This document shows, one piece after another, positions 26,451 to 34,195 of a stretch of DNA of 64,000 nt; within the stretch, counting starts at the first letter, position 1, and each line of letters begins with the position of its first letter. The translations under genes were made by a program, and so were the position numbers. The notes below the pieces were generated by a model. It searched no databases, was not told where the DNA came from, and saw nothing but the letters and a program-made list of their open reading frames with translations. This stretch comes from a virus. Location of the stretch: positions 1 through 64,000 of the IMG/VR virus record IMGVR_UViG_3300010883_000019. One strand, 5' to 3'.

Positions 26451-26479
26451 TTTACAACCTGTGTCATATGTGGTACAAT
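26451..26479 (+). promoter_or_regulatory. Sigma70-like promoter for gp55
   Basis: TTTACA (26451-26456), 17-bp spacer, TACAAT (26474-26479), 24 bp before the gp55 start. Confidence 0.7.
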
Positions 26480-26503
26480 AATTGTAATTGAAAGGAGCCA
26501 CTA

Positions 26504-27109
26504 ATGGCACGAACCAAAAGAGCTAGTATTCACTACGTTAACAATGCAGAGTTTTCTGCGTCTGTTGTTGAGTATGTGAAGACTGTTATGATTGCTAAGG
26601 ACAATGAGGTTGCACTACCTATTGTTCCTAATTACATTGCTCAATGCTTTCTAAAGATTGCTGAAGGACTGTCTCACAAATCTAACTTCATTCGGTACAC
26701 TTACCGTGAAGAGATGGTTATGGATGCAGTTGAGAATTGTTTACGTGCAGTTGAAAATTACAACATTGAGGCGGCTACACGTACAGGTAAACCCAATGCG
26801 TTTGCGTACTTCACTCAGATCTCTTGGTATGCATTCCTTCGACGGATCGCTAAAGAGAAGAAACAACAAGACATTAAGTACAAATTTATGACAACTCAAG
26901 GCGTTGAAGCGTTTATGAGCCTAGACATGTCTGAAGAGTTCAGTAGGTTGGTTGGTACTAACTATGTTGATATCTTGAAAGATCGTATCGAAAAGGTCAA
27001 AGAGAACGATAGTGTTGTTAAAGAGTTTGTTAAAGCGGAGAAGAAACGTAAGAAGCGAGAAGTTAAAGCCGATTCTGATCTTAGTGAGTTCCTAAACGAT
27101 AAGGACTAA
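26504..27109 (+). CDS. 55: Late-transcription sigma factor gp55
   Basis: 201 aa (T4 gp55: 185 aa). NYIAQCFLKIAEGLSHKSNF, YREEMVMDAVENCLRAVENYN and NAFAYFTQISWYAFLRRIAKEKKQQD form the region-2-like core that recognises the late -10 motif. The exact T4 late sequence TATAAATA occurs ahead of many genes here, so the promoter system appears intact. The C-terminus is basic and should contain the clamp-binding tail. Its own promoter is of the host sigma70 type. Confidence 0.93.
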   Translation: MARTKRASIHYVNNAEFSASVVEYVKTVMIAKDNEVALPIVPNYIAQCFLKIAEGLSHKSNFIRYTYREEMVMDAVENCLRAVENYNIEAATRTGKPNAFAYFTQISWYAFLRRIAKEKKQQDIKYKFMTTQGVEAFMSLDMSEEFSRLVGTNYVDILKDRIEKVKENDSVVKEFVKAEKKRKKREVKADSDLSEFLNDKD

Positions 27110-27115
27110 TTTATA

Positions 27116-28183
27116 ATGAAAATTGCAATTCTAAATGATACCCATCTTGGGGTGCGCAATAGTGATGATATCTTTCTCAATAATGCTGAGAAGTTCTATA
27201 CTGATGTATTCTTTCCTCACCTTTTGGCGCATGATATTAAGCATATCGTGCATCTTGGTGATTACTTTGATAACAGAAAGTTCATTAACTTCAATGCTCT
27301 TAATCGTAACCGCCAGTTCTTTCTTGCGAAACTGAGAGACTATGGCATTACCATGGACATCATCTGTGGTAACCATGACACATTCTTCAAGAATACTAAT
27401 GAACTGAATAGCTTGAAAGAGCTACTTGGTCACTATATGAATGAGATCCACATTGTACACAAACCTACAGTGATGGACTACGATGGTATGAAGATGGCAT
27501 TGTTGCCTTGGATTTGTGATGAGAACGAAGCTGAAAGCCTAGACTTCATTGCAAACTGTAAGGCTGATATCTTGGGTGGTCACCTAGAGCTACAGGGTTT
27601 TGATATGATGAAGGGTGTAGTAAACCCTAAAGGTATGGATCCTGCATTGTTCTCTAGGTTTGAGTTAGTTATGTCTGGACACTTCCACACTAAATCGAAT
27701 CAAGACAACATTCATTACCTTGGATCTCAGTTAGAGTTCACTTGGTCTGATGCTCATGACAACAAATACTTCCATACATTAGATACCGAAACACGTGAGA
27801 TTACCGAAGTGCGTAATCCACATACTCTGTTTCATCGTATATATTATGACGATTCTCATAAGTCTGATAAGTATGACGCATACGACTTCAGTCAAGTAGA
27901 TGGCAAGTTTGTAAAGATAATCGTATTAACTAAGATTGACCTCTTTACATTTGATCGATTTGTTGATAGAATACAAAACAGAGACATTCATGATCTTAAG
28001 ATTGCCGAGACCTTTCAAGAGTTTCTTGGTGACAAAGTATCTGATGAAGGTATATCGGCTGAAGAGACTTCTGTTTTACTAGACGCCTATATCGAAAATG
28101 TCGTAACGGAACTTGACAAGGATCGATTAAAGATGAGCATGCGAGACCTATTTACTGAGGCTCAGTCGTTGGAAATAGTATGA
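27116..28183 (+). CDS. 47: Recombination nuclease subunit gp47 (SbcD/Mre11-like)
   Basis: 355 aa (T4 gp47: 339 aa). Metallophosphoesterase motifs are in order: LNDTHLGVR, HLGDYFDNR, ICGNHDTFF, and MSGHFHTKS. It forms the Mre11/Rad50-type complex with gp46 that resects ends for recombination-dependent replication and host DNA degradation. It overlaps the next small gene by ATGA. Confidence 0.94.
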   Translation: MKIAILNDTHLGVRNSDDIFLNNAEKFYTDVFFPHLLAHDIKHIVHLGDYFDNRKFINFNALNRNRQFFLAKLRDYGITMDIICGNHDTFFKNTNELNSLKELLGHYMNEIHIVHKPTVMDYDGMKMALLPWICDENEAESLDFIANCKADILGGHLELQGFDMMKGVVNPKGMDPALFSRFELVMSGHFHTKSNQDNIHYLGSQLEFTWSDAHDNKYFHTLDTETREITEVRNPHTLFHRIYYDDSHKSDKYDAYDFSQVDGKFVKIIVLTKIDLFTFDRFVDRIQNRDIHDLKIAETFQEFLGDKVSDEGISAEETSVLLDAYIENVVTELDKDRLKMSMRDLFTEAQSLEIV

Positions 28184-28407
28184 CAACTATTATACACATT
28201 AACAGGAACATCATTCAGCGTAATAACAAACGTGATGAGAGTAAGCCTGTGGTTCGAGTAGAACAGGGTCGTGATATCACATACTGCATGGAAGTTGATA
28301 TCAAGGGATCTTCAAAGATGGTTTACCGTCCCGACTCCCCTAGACCGTGTGGTGCTAAACTGTGGATTGAAACCGAAGCAGACGTTGAGATGATAGGTGT
28401 AGCATGA
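28180..28407 (+). CDS. Small conserved-type protein between gp47 and gp46
   Basis: 75 aa, with ATGA overlaps on both sides, so it is translated with the gp46/gp47 complex. VDIKGSSKMVYRPDSPRPCGAKLWIETEADV looks like a small beta protein. No T4 equivalent of known function is recognised. Its fixed place inside the recombination operon suggests a partner or regulator of the nuclease, but this is inference. Confidence 0.6.
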   Translation: MTTIIHINRNIIQRNNKRDESKPVVRVEQGRDITYCMEVDIKGSSKMVYRPDSPRPCGAKLWIETEADVEMIGVA

Positions 28408-30119
28408 TTGTATTCAAAACTCTTAAGTATAAGAACTTACTATCGTCTGGGAACACTTGGACTACGATAGACTTTACTGATACTAAGTCCACACTTGTCC
28501 TTGGTCATAATGGCGCAGGTAAGTCTACTATGTTAGACGGTATCTCACTTGCTCTATTCGGAAAACCACATCGTAGCATTTCAAAGGGACAGTTAGTCAA
28601 CTCAATAAACAAGAAGGATTGTATCGTTGAGGTAGAGTTCTCTATTGGGCAGACCGACTTTAGGGTTGTGCGTGGTATTAAGCCTACTAAATTTGAAATC
28701 TACAAAGATGGTGGTATGATCAACCAGTCATCACATGCACGTGATTACCAACGGATCTTAGAACAGAACATCTTAAAGCTTAATCACAAATCATTCCATC
28801 AAATCGTTGTGCTTGGTTCGTCATCATTCGTACCATTCATGCAGTTGTCTTCGGCACATCGTCGTGAGGTGATTGAGGATCTCTTGGACATTGGTGTATT
28901 CTCTAAGATGAACGGATTGGTTAAAGAGAAGAACTCTGAACTCAAAGAGAACATTCGTGAGACTACATACCAAATTGATCTATACCAAGAGAAGATTGAC
29001 CTACAGAAGAAGTATATTCGAGAGGTTGAGAACCTAAGCGGTGAACAAATTAGCGATAGTGAAGAGCAAGTTGATATGTCTCGTGAAACTATTCGTCAAT
29101 TGCAAGAAGAGAATGAATCTATTGGTCTTGAGATAGAATCCCTATCTGATGGCCTATCTGATGGTCTATCCACTACTAACAACAATAAGACATCACTGTT
29201 ACATTTCCAAGCGACTATTACTCAACAGATTAGTACGGTGGTCGCTGAAGCGCAGTTCTTTGATACTAATGATAACTGCCCTACATGTGAACAGGGCATC
29301 ACCGAAGATCTTAAGGGGCAGAAGCTTAAAAAGGCTAAGAGCCGTGCGGTTGAACTTAAAAAGGGATTGACCAAGGCTAATAGTGAAGCACGTACCATTG
29401 AGGATAGGCTGAATGTATTAAATGAAAAGGTACAGATAATTGCTTCGAAAACAAATGACACTAATGCTAACAATAGGGAGATAGCTAGACTACAGTCTCA
29501 CATCAAAGATCTCCAAGATAAAATGGAAGCTATTCGTGGTAAAGATGGCGACATCTCTAAGGAGCGCAACAACCTTGTAGATCTACAAGAAGAGCGTGAA
29601 ACCGCATTCGAAACTCGTCTTACAGATAATGAGACATTGGCATACAACATTGCTATGAGTGAGATGCTTAAAGACACAGGCATCAAGACTAAGATCATTA
29701 AACAGTATTTGCCTATCATCAATAACTTGGTGAATAAGTACCTACAAATTCTAGACTTCTTTGTGCACTTTAATCTGGATGAGAACTTCAGTGAGACTAT
29801 CAGATCACGTCATCGTGACACATTCTCATACGATTCATTCTCAGAAGGCGAGAAGCAACGCATCGATCTAGCACTACTATTCACTTGGCGCATGATTGCT
29901 AAGATGAAGAATTCAATATCCACTAACCTATTAATCCTTGACGAAACATTTGACTCGTCATTGGATCATGATGGGGTTGACAATCTAATGAAGATCATAT
30001 ATAGTTTGGGAGATGAAACAAACGTATTTGTAATCTCACATAAAGGAGAGATCTTAGACGGAAAGTTCGATAAGAAGCTAACCTTCTTTAAGGACAAAAA
30101 CTTCAGTAAGATGAAGTAA
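28404..30119 (+). CDS. 46: Recombination ATPase subunit gp46 (SbcC/Rad50-like)
   Basis: 571 aa (T4 gp46: 560 aa). Walker A LGHNGAGKST is near residue 35, a coiled coil is broken by the zinc hook CPTC (Cys 292 and Cys 295), the ABC signature reads FSEGEKQRIDLAL, and Walker B is LLILDETFDSSLD. It pairs with gp47. The final segment (HKGEILDGKFDKKLTF) is typical. Confidence 0.95.
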   Translation: MIVFKTLKYKNLLSSGNTWTTIDFTDTKSTLVLGHNGAGKSTMLDGISLALFGKPHRSISKGQLVNSINKKDCIVEVEFSIGQTDFRVVRGIKPTKFEIYKDGGMINQSSHARDYQRILEQNILKLNHKSFHQIVVLGSSSFVPFMQLSSAHRREVIEDLLDIGVFSKMNGLVKEKNSELKENIRETTYQIDLYQEKIDLQKKYIREVENLSGEQISDSEEQVDMSRETIRQLQEENESIGLEIESLSDGLSDGLSTTNNNKTSLLHFQATITQQISTVVAEAQFFDTNDNCPTCEQGITEDLKGQKLKKAKSRAVELKKGLTKANSEARTIEDRLNVLNEKVQIIASKTNDTNANNREIARLQSHIKDLQDKMEAIRGKDGDISKERNNLVDLQEERETAFETRLTDNETLAYNIAMSEMLKDTGIKTKIIKQYLPIINNLVNKYLQILDFFVHFNLDENFSETIRSRHRDTFSYDSFSEGEKQRIDLALLFTWRMIAKMKNSISTNLLILDETFDSSLDHDGVDNLMKIIYSLGDETNVFVISHKGEILDGKFDKKLTFFKDKNFSKMK

Positions 30120-30123
30120 CTAC

Positions 30124-30152
30124 TTGACATATAGTTCTAACTGAGCTATACT
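30124..30152 (+). promoter_or_regulatory. Sigma70-like promoter for the sliding clamp
   Basis: TTGACA (30124-30129), 17-bp spacer, TATACT (30147-30152), just after the gp46 stop. Confidence 0.8.
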
Positions 30153-30181
30153 AATTTACATTATAACTATGGAGCCATATG

Positions 30182-30859
30182 ATGGAACTATCTGAAAACA
30201 CGCTATCAATCCTTAAGAACTATGCTGGTATCAATTCCAACATGGTCATTGAGAAGGGTAATACTGTCCGAACAATTTCGGAAGCCACTAATATCTTGTC
30301 ATCAGCACAAATTGTTGAAGACTTTCCGACTACATTCGGTGTATATGACTTGAACTCATTCCTTGGGGTGTTGTCCTTAGTTGATACTCCCAATCTAGAT
30401 TTCTCTGACGACTATCTTACCGTTAGTGATTCTTCTGGTAGAAGTAAGATCAAGTATTTCTATTCAGATCCTGAGATGTTGACTAAACCACGTAAGAATG
30501 TGGTAATGCCAACAAGTGACGTAAACTTCACATTAGATGCTGACACTCTAGGTCGTGTTAAACGAGCCGCATCCGCACTAGGACATACAGAGTTATCCAT
30601 TACAGGCAGTGATGGTGTGCTTACGTTGTCTGTTGTTGATAGTAAGAATGCCACTTCTAATGTATACTCTATCGACGTAGTTGGTGACTTTGACACTACT
30701 GCGACATTTAACTTCATTGTAACAATTGCTAATCTTAAACTGATTCCAGGTAATTATGAAGTTTCTATCTCATCAAAGAACATCTCACTATTCAGTTGTG
30801 CCGAACTTGGCATCTCTTACTGGATTGCATTCGAAAAATCATCAACATACGGAGCTTAA
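30182..30859 (+). CDS. 45: Sliding clamp gp45
   Basis: 225 aa (T4: 228 aa). MELSENTLSILKNYAGINSNM and VYDLNSFLGVLSLVD match T4 gp45. ATG codons at 30179 and 30182 are both possible; the second has better spacing (7 nt) from GGAG. The trimeric ring tethers polymerase and also activates late transcription through gp55. It has its own strong promoter. Confidence 0.93.
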   Translation: MELSENTLSILKNYAGINSNMVIEKGNTVRTISEATNILSSAQIVEDFPTTFGVYDLNSFLGVLSLVDTPNLDFSDDYLTVSDSSGRSKIKYFYSDPEMLTKPRKNVVMPTSDVNFTLDADTLGRVKRAASALGHTELSITGSDGVLTLSVVDSKNATSNVYSIDVVGDFDTTATFNFIVTIANLKLIPGNYEVSISSKNISLFSCAELGISYWIAFEKSSTYGA

Positions 30860-30862
30860 ATT

Positions 30863-31087
30863 ATGAGCAAGAATACACCTACCCCAACCCCTACGACAGA
30901 CGAGCATGCTCAGGCATATAGCCTGATGGCTCAAATCGGACGAAGTACAGTCGCAGTTATTGACGCTATTGTACAACGTGGTGGATTTCGTGGAGAAGAG
31001 CTTTCTACAATTGGCACATTGCGTGACCAATCCATTCAAGCTATCTCTTTGTCTGAAGCATATGAAGCGAAGGGAAGCAAGTCGTAA
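30863..31087 (+). CDS. Small protein after the clamp gene
   Basis: 74 aa, three bases after gp45. A Thr/Pro-rich N-terminus precedes two likely helices (AYSLMAQIGRSTVAVIDAIVQRGGFRGEELSTIGTLRDQSIQAISLSEAYE). No family recognised. Position in the clamp/clamp-loader block suggests a replication accessory, but nothing in the sequence shows it. Confidence 0.6.
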   Translation: MSKNTPTPTPTTDEHAQAYSLMAQIGRSTVAVIDAIVQRGGFRGEELSTIGTLRDQSIQAISLSEAYEAKGSKS

Positions 31088-31095
31088 ACTAGAGG

Positions 31096-31124
31096 TTTAC
31101 AACCACTCCAATATACTATATAAT
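31096..31124 (+). promoter_or_regulatory. Sigma70-like promoter for the clamp loader operon
   Basis: TTTACA (31096-31101), 17-bp spacer, perfect TATAAT (31119-31124), 27 bp before gp44. Confidence 0.8.
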
Positions 31125-31151
31125 GAATTAACTTGATCATGGAGAACGTGA

Positions 31152-32090
31152 ATGTCTAAAGACTTTTTATGGGTAGAGAAGTATCGCCCAAAGACTATTA
31201 AAGATACTATCTTGCCTAAAGATTTGAAAGATACTTTCCAAGGTATCGTTGACTCTGGTGAAGTGCCTAATATGCTATTCACTGGTACAGCGGGACTTGG
31301 AAAGACAACCGTAGCCAAAGCACTATGTAATGAACTAGACTTGGATTACATTTTAGTTAATGGATCCGAAGAAGGTAACATTGACACCTTGCGTGGTAAG
31401 ATTAAGCAGTTTGCTTCGTCTGTATCATTGCAAGGTGGCTACAAGGTGGTTATCCTTGATGAGGCTGACTATCTAAATCCACAGTCTACGCAACCAGCAT
31501 TGCGTGGCTTTATTGAAGAGTTCTCGAACAATTGTCGGTTTATCCTGACATGTAACTTCAAGAACCGTATTATCGAACCACTCCACTCACGGTGTGGCGT
31601 CTATGAATTCAACACGTCTAAGAAGCAGATGGCTACTCTAGCTGAAGGTTTCTTAGGTCGTCTTGGCACAATTCTTAATTCAGAAGGTGTAACCTATGAA
31701 ACAAAAGATGCGGCAGAGATCATCCTTAAACACGCCCCCGACTGGCGAAGGATTCTTAACGAAGCACAACGTTCTGGAACGAGTGGGCACTTGGTTATTA
31801 GTAATCGGATGGTGGGCACTAGTAGTCAGTATAATGATCTCTTAGGACATCTTAAAGATAAGAACTTTAAGAAGATGCGTACATGGGTTGTCAACAACAT
31901 TGATGTTGATGCTTCTGCTATCTTTCGTGGTATCTACGATGCTATGGGTGAAAAGGTTTCCCCACAGTCAATTCCTCAACTAGTTCTAATCCTAGCAGAT
32001 TATCAATATAAGAATGCATTTGTCGCAGATCATGAGCTAAACGTTGTGGCTTGTATGACTGAGATCATGGCTAACGTGGAGTTTGTCTAA
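31152..32090 (+). CDS. 44: Clamp loader large subunit gp44
   Basis: 312 aa (T4: 319 aa). The AAA+ motifs are FTGTAGLGKTTVAKAL (Walker A), VVILDEADYL (Walker B), and EPLHSRCGVYEF, an SRC motif. WVEKYRPKTIKDTILP is the family N-terminus. It opens and loads gp45 with gp62. It shares its stop with the next start (TAATG). Confidence 0.95.
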   Translation: MSKDFLWVEKYRPKTIKDTILPKDLKDTFQGIVDSGEVPNMLFTGTAGLGKTTVAKALCNELDLDYILVNGSEEGNIDTLRGKIKQFASSVSLQGGYKVVILDEADYLNPQSTQPALRGFIEEFSNNCRFILTCNFKNRIIEPLHSRCGVYEFNTSKKQMATLAEGFLGRLGTILNSEGVTYETKDAAEIILKHAPDWRRILNEAQRSGTSGHLVISNRMVGTSSQYNDLLGHLKDKNFKKMRTWVVNNIDVDASAIFRGIYDAMGEKVSPQSIPQLVLILADYQYKNAFVADHELNVVACMTEIMANVEFV

Positions 32091-32338
32091 TGCTAGTATT
32101 ATACACCAAAGATAAATGCGTTTATTGTCATTTTCTCAAAGAGAAGCTTGATGATTGGGAGTTAGAATATGAAACGGTTAATAATGAGCCATTACCAAAA
32201 GGCCATTCCACCTATCCACAATTGTATTACAAGGGCAGAGACGTACAGCTAGGATCTTCTACGGATCTTGATAGAAGCAATCTCGAAAGTCGTATTGAGC
32301 GTATTGAGTGGCCTAACATTGATGGTGGTATCGAATGA
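32090..32338 (+). CDS. Glutaredoxin-like protein
   Basis: 82 aa. VLYTKDKCVYCHFLKEKL gives the CxxC active site (Cys 10, Cys 13) and TYPQLYY contains the cis-proline. T4 has a comparable phage glutaredoxin/thioredoxin (NrdC) that reduces ribonucleotide reductase. Here it is wedged between the two clamp loader subunits and is translationally coupled to both, which is unusual. No ribonucleotide reductase is present in this window. Confidence 0.85.
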   Translation: MLVLYTKDKCVYCHFLKEKLDDWELEYETVNNEPLPKGHSTYPQLYYKGRDVQLGSSTDLDRSNLESRIERIEWPNIDGGIE

Positions 32339-32730
32339 GTAAAGGATTAAGTCCATTCGATTGGCTCAACGCAATCAACTCAAGTAAGAAGGACATCATG
32401 ATAGATGATATGACCGAGAAGTCATATTCCGCTTTTATGATCAACAGATCATTAAGTTACTTTCCAGACACAGTAGCGGTGGCTAATGAAATGAACATTA
32501 ACCACCACCTCGACAGCAAACTACAGTTCCAATTTCTTATAAATATAGTAAGGAAAAGAAAACGCTTTTCTAAGTGGACTAAGGCGTCTACTGAAAGTGA
32601 TATTGAAGCTGTCAAGGAATATTATGGGTATAGTAACAGAATCGCCCTACAAACTTTGGCTCTATTGTCACCTGAGCAATTAACGATAATTAAGAATAAG
32701 GTGAATAAGGGTGGAAAAAGAAGAAACTAA
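32335..32730 (+). CDS. 62: Clamp loader small subunit gp62
   Basis: 131 aa (T4 gp62: 187 aa). SPFDWLNAINSSKKDIM and FMINRSLSYFPDTVAVANEMN, with HLDSKLQFQFL, are the conserved N-terminal block of gp62. The C-terminal part is shorter than in T4. It forms a 4:1 complex with gp44. It overlaps the glutaredoxin and RegA genes. Confidence 0.88.
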   Translation: MSKGLSPFDWLNAINSSKKDIMIDDMTEKSYSAFMINRSLSYFPDTVAVANEMNINHHLDSKLQFQFLINIVRKRKRFSKWTKASTESDIEAVKEYYGYSNRIALQTLALLSPEQLTIIKNKVNKGGKRRN

Positions 32731-33127
32731 GATTGTGGAGTGGACTCCCAAGCATATGCTTGAGATTACTCTAAATGAACCAGATGATTTCCTTAAGATT
32801 AGGGAGACATTGACTCGTATCGGTGTGGCAAGTAGGAAAGATAACAAGCTGTTTCAGTCCTGTCATATCCTACACAAACAGGGTAGATACTTTATCGTAC
32901 ACTTCAAAGAACTCTTCTTACTGGATGGTAAGAAATCAAACTTGGAAGAGAACGATCTCGCTAGACGAAATACCATTACAACACTGATGTCCGATTGGGG
33001 ATTAGTATCAATCGTGTCTGGTCAGAATATAGAGCCTCTAGCCCCATTAAGACAGATTAAAATCATTCCCTTCAAAGAGAAGGTGAAGTGGGAACTATGT
33101 CCCAAGTACAACATAGGTAACAAGTAG
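32711..33127 (+). CDS. regA: Translational repressor RegA
   Basis: 138 aa from a GTG start. HMLEITLNEPDDFLKIRETLTRIGVASRKDNKLFQSCHILHKQG...YFIVHFKELF and the ending WELCPKYNIGNK match T4 RegA (122 aa; MIEITLKKPEDFLKVKETLTRMG...WKLVPKYTIGN). T4 RegA starts at the residue equivalent to the ATG at 32756, so the 15-residue extension is uncertain. RegA binds start regions of early mRNAs such as gp44, gp45 and gp62. Confidence 0.92.
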   Translation: MEKEETKIVEWTPKHMLEITLNEPDDFLKIRETLTRIGVASRKDNKLFQSCHILHKQGRYFIVHFKELFLLDGKKSNLEENDLARRNTITTLMSDWGLVSIVSGQNIEPLAPLRQIKIIPFKEKVKWELCPKYNIGNK

Positions 33128-33209
33128 AAGACATTAAATGACTAAATAAGGGCGTAGTGCAGAATTACTCTGGCTATTAACCTATTCTTGCTTTACAGGA
33201 GAAACCATT

Positions 33210-33671
33210 ATGATAAGCAAACACACTACAGCCACAGGGCTATTTCCATCCGCCGCATTCGTGGGCTTTGATCACCTTTTTAAAGAATTGGATCATGTTA
33301 CTAAACATGCCCATGATCATTATCCACCTCACAATATCCTCAAGACATCTGAGAGTGACTATCTAATTGAGTTAGCAGTCGCAGGTTTCAGTAAAGAGGG
33401 TATCGACATTGAGTTGCATGAACGGACATTAACTGTTACTGGAGAACACAAAAGTAAGGGTCGTGAATACGTTCATCGTGGTATTTCCACGAAGAAGTTC
33501 AAACGCACCTTTAGGCTATCAGAACACGTGCAAGTGCACGGAGCAGATATTCAAGACGGTATTCTAGCAATTAAATTGAACTTTATCGTTCCAGAAGATC
33601 AGCGTCCTCGAAAAATCAATATTGGTTCAGAGGATAAACCTAACAATGCAACACATACTAACAGCCCATAG
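33210..33671 (+). CDS. Hsp20-family small heat-shock protein
   Basis: 153 aa. The alpha-crystallin core runs from about residue 48 to 135: YLIELAVAGFSKEGIDIELHERTLTVTGEH, then FKRTFRLSEHVQVHGADIQDGILAIKL. The His-rich N-terminal arm (HVTKHAHDHYPPH) is variable. Such chaperones are common in marine T4-like phages and hold unfolded proteins; a scaffolding or assembly role has been suggested. It overlaps the next gene. Confidence 0.92.
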   Translation: MISKHTTATGLFPSAAFVGFDHLFKELDHVTKHAHDHYPPHNILKTSESDYLIELAVAGFSKEGIDIELHERTLTVTGEHKSKGREYVHRGISTKKFKRTFRLSEHVQVHGADIQDGILAIKLNFIVPEDQRPRKINIGSEDKPNNATHTNSP

Positions 33672-33927
33672 CTTTTCGGTTCGGGCAATCGAAACAATCT
33701 TTGAAGCGTTCAGATCGCTTTATGCACACCACAGACATGCATCATTAGTTCGTGAAACTATTAAAGAGTTGAACAAACTATCTACAAAAGACCTAAATGA
33801 TATCGGTCTATGTAGAGGTGACATTTACAGCATTGCCAATGGCAGTGTAGGACATTTAAGTGAACGAATTAACTTTAGCGATGAATTCATCAAAGAAGTA
33901 AATCCTAACTTGAAAGGTTCAGTGTAA
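33646..33927 (+). CDS. DUF1127-domain protein
   Basis: 93 aa from ATG 33646 (a TTG at 33622 would add eight residues). ETIKELNKLSTKDLNDIGLCRGDIYSIA is a DUF1127 motif (rELxxLsdxxLxDIGLxRxDI). The domain is a short basic helix pair typical of Alphaproteobacteria, where some members bind RNA. The gene lies between hsp20 and a second DUF1127-like gene and probably came from a host. Confidence 0.78.
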   Translation: MQHILTAHSFSVRAIETIFEAFRSLYAHHRHASLVRETIKELNKLSTKDLNDIGLCRGDIYSIANGSVGHLSERINFSDEFIKEVNPNLKGSV

Positions 33928-34097
33928 TGGCTACTGCAATCTTGAACTACGTTAACGCACCACTTAGTGGGTTGTTTAGCGGATTTAACAGCTTCTTTCT
34001 ATCCGTAGGTAAGGCTCGTGCCGCATCCGAATTGGCTAGAATGGGCTACCATGAAGAAGCTAAGTATCTAATGATGACAGATACCAAAGATCTTTAA
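33927..34097 (+). CDS. Short DUF1127-like protein
   Basis: 56 aa, starting at the TAATG overlap with the previous gene. The C-terminal half (GKARAASELARMGYHEEAKYLMM) resembles the first helix of DUF1127 (ARaxxELaRlxdxxL). The N-terminal half (LSGLFSGFNSFFLSVG) is hydrophobic. A strong terminator follows 4 bp later. Confidence 0.65.
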   Translation: MATAILNYVNAPLSGLFSGFNSFFLSVGKARAASELARMGYHEEAKYLMMTDTKDL

Positions 34098-34101
34098 ATA
34101 T

Positions 34102-34128
34102 AAGGGGGGGCATTAATTGCCCCCCTTT
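34102..34128 (+). terminator. Terminator before the DNA polymerase gene
   Basis: A G-rich arm (34102-34111) pairs with a C-rich arm (34119-34128) around an ATTAATT loop. The T run after the stem is short (TTT), but stem strength and position before a new promoter support termination. Confidence 0.7.
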
Positions 34129-34140
34129 ACCATTTGGGGT

Positions 34141-34169
34141 TTGACATTATCCCATATTTGTATTATAAT
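34141..34169 (+). promoter_or_regulatory. Consensus sigma70-like promoter for gp43
   Basis: TTGACA (34141-34146), 17-bp spacer, TATAAT (34164-34169): both boxes perfect. The gp43 start follows at 34196 after GAAGGAG. Confidence 0.9.
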
Positions 34170-34195
34170 GAGCTAACAAACTTGAAGGAGTAAAT

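Noticed and set aside
32538-32545. TATAAATA inside gp62
   Set aside because: Lies deep in an early gene with no late gene start nearby; most likely chance.
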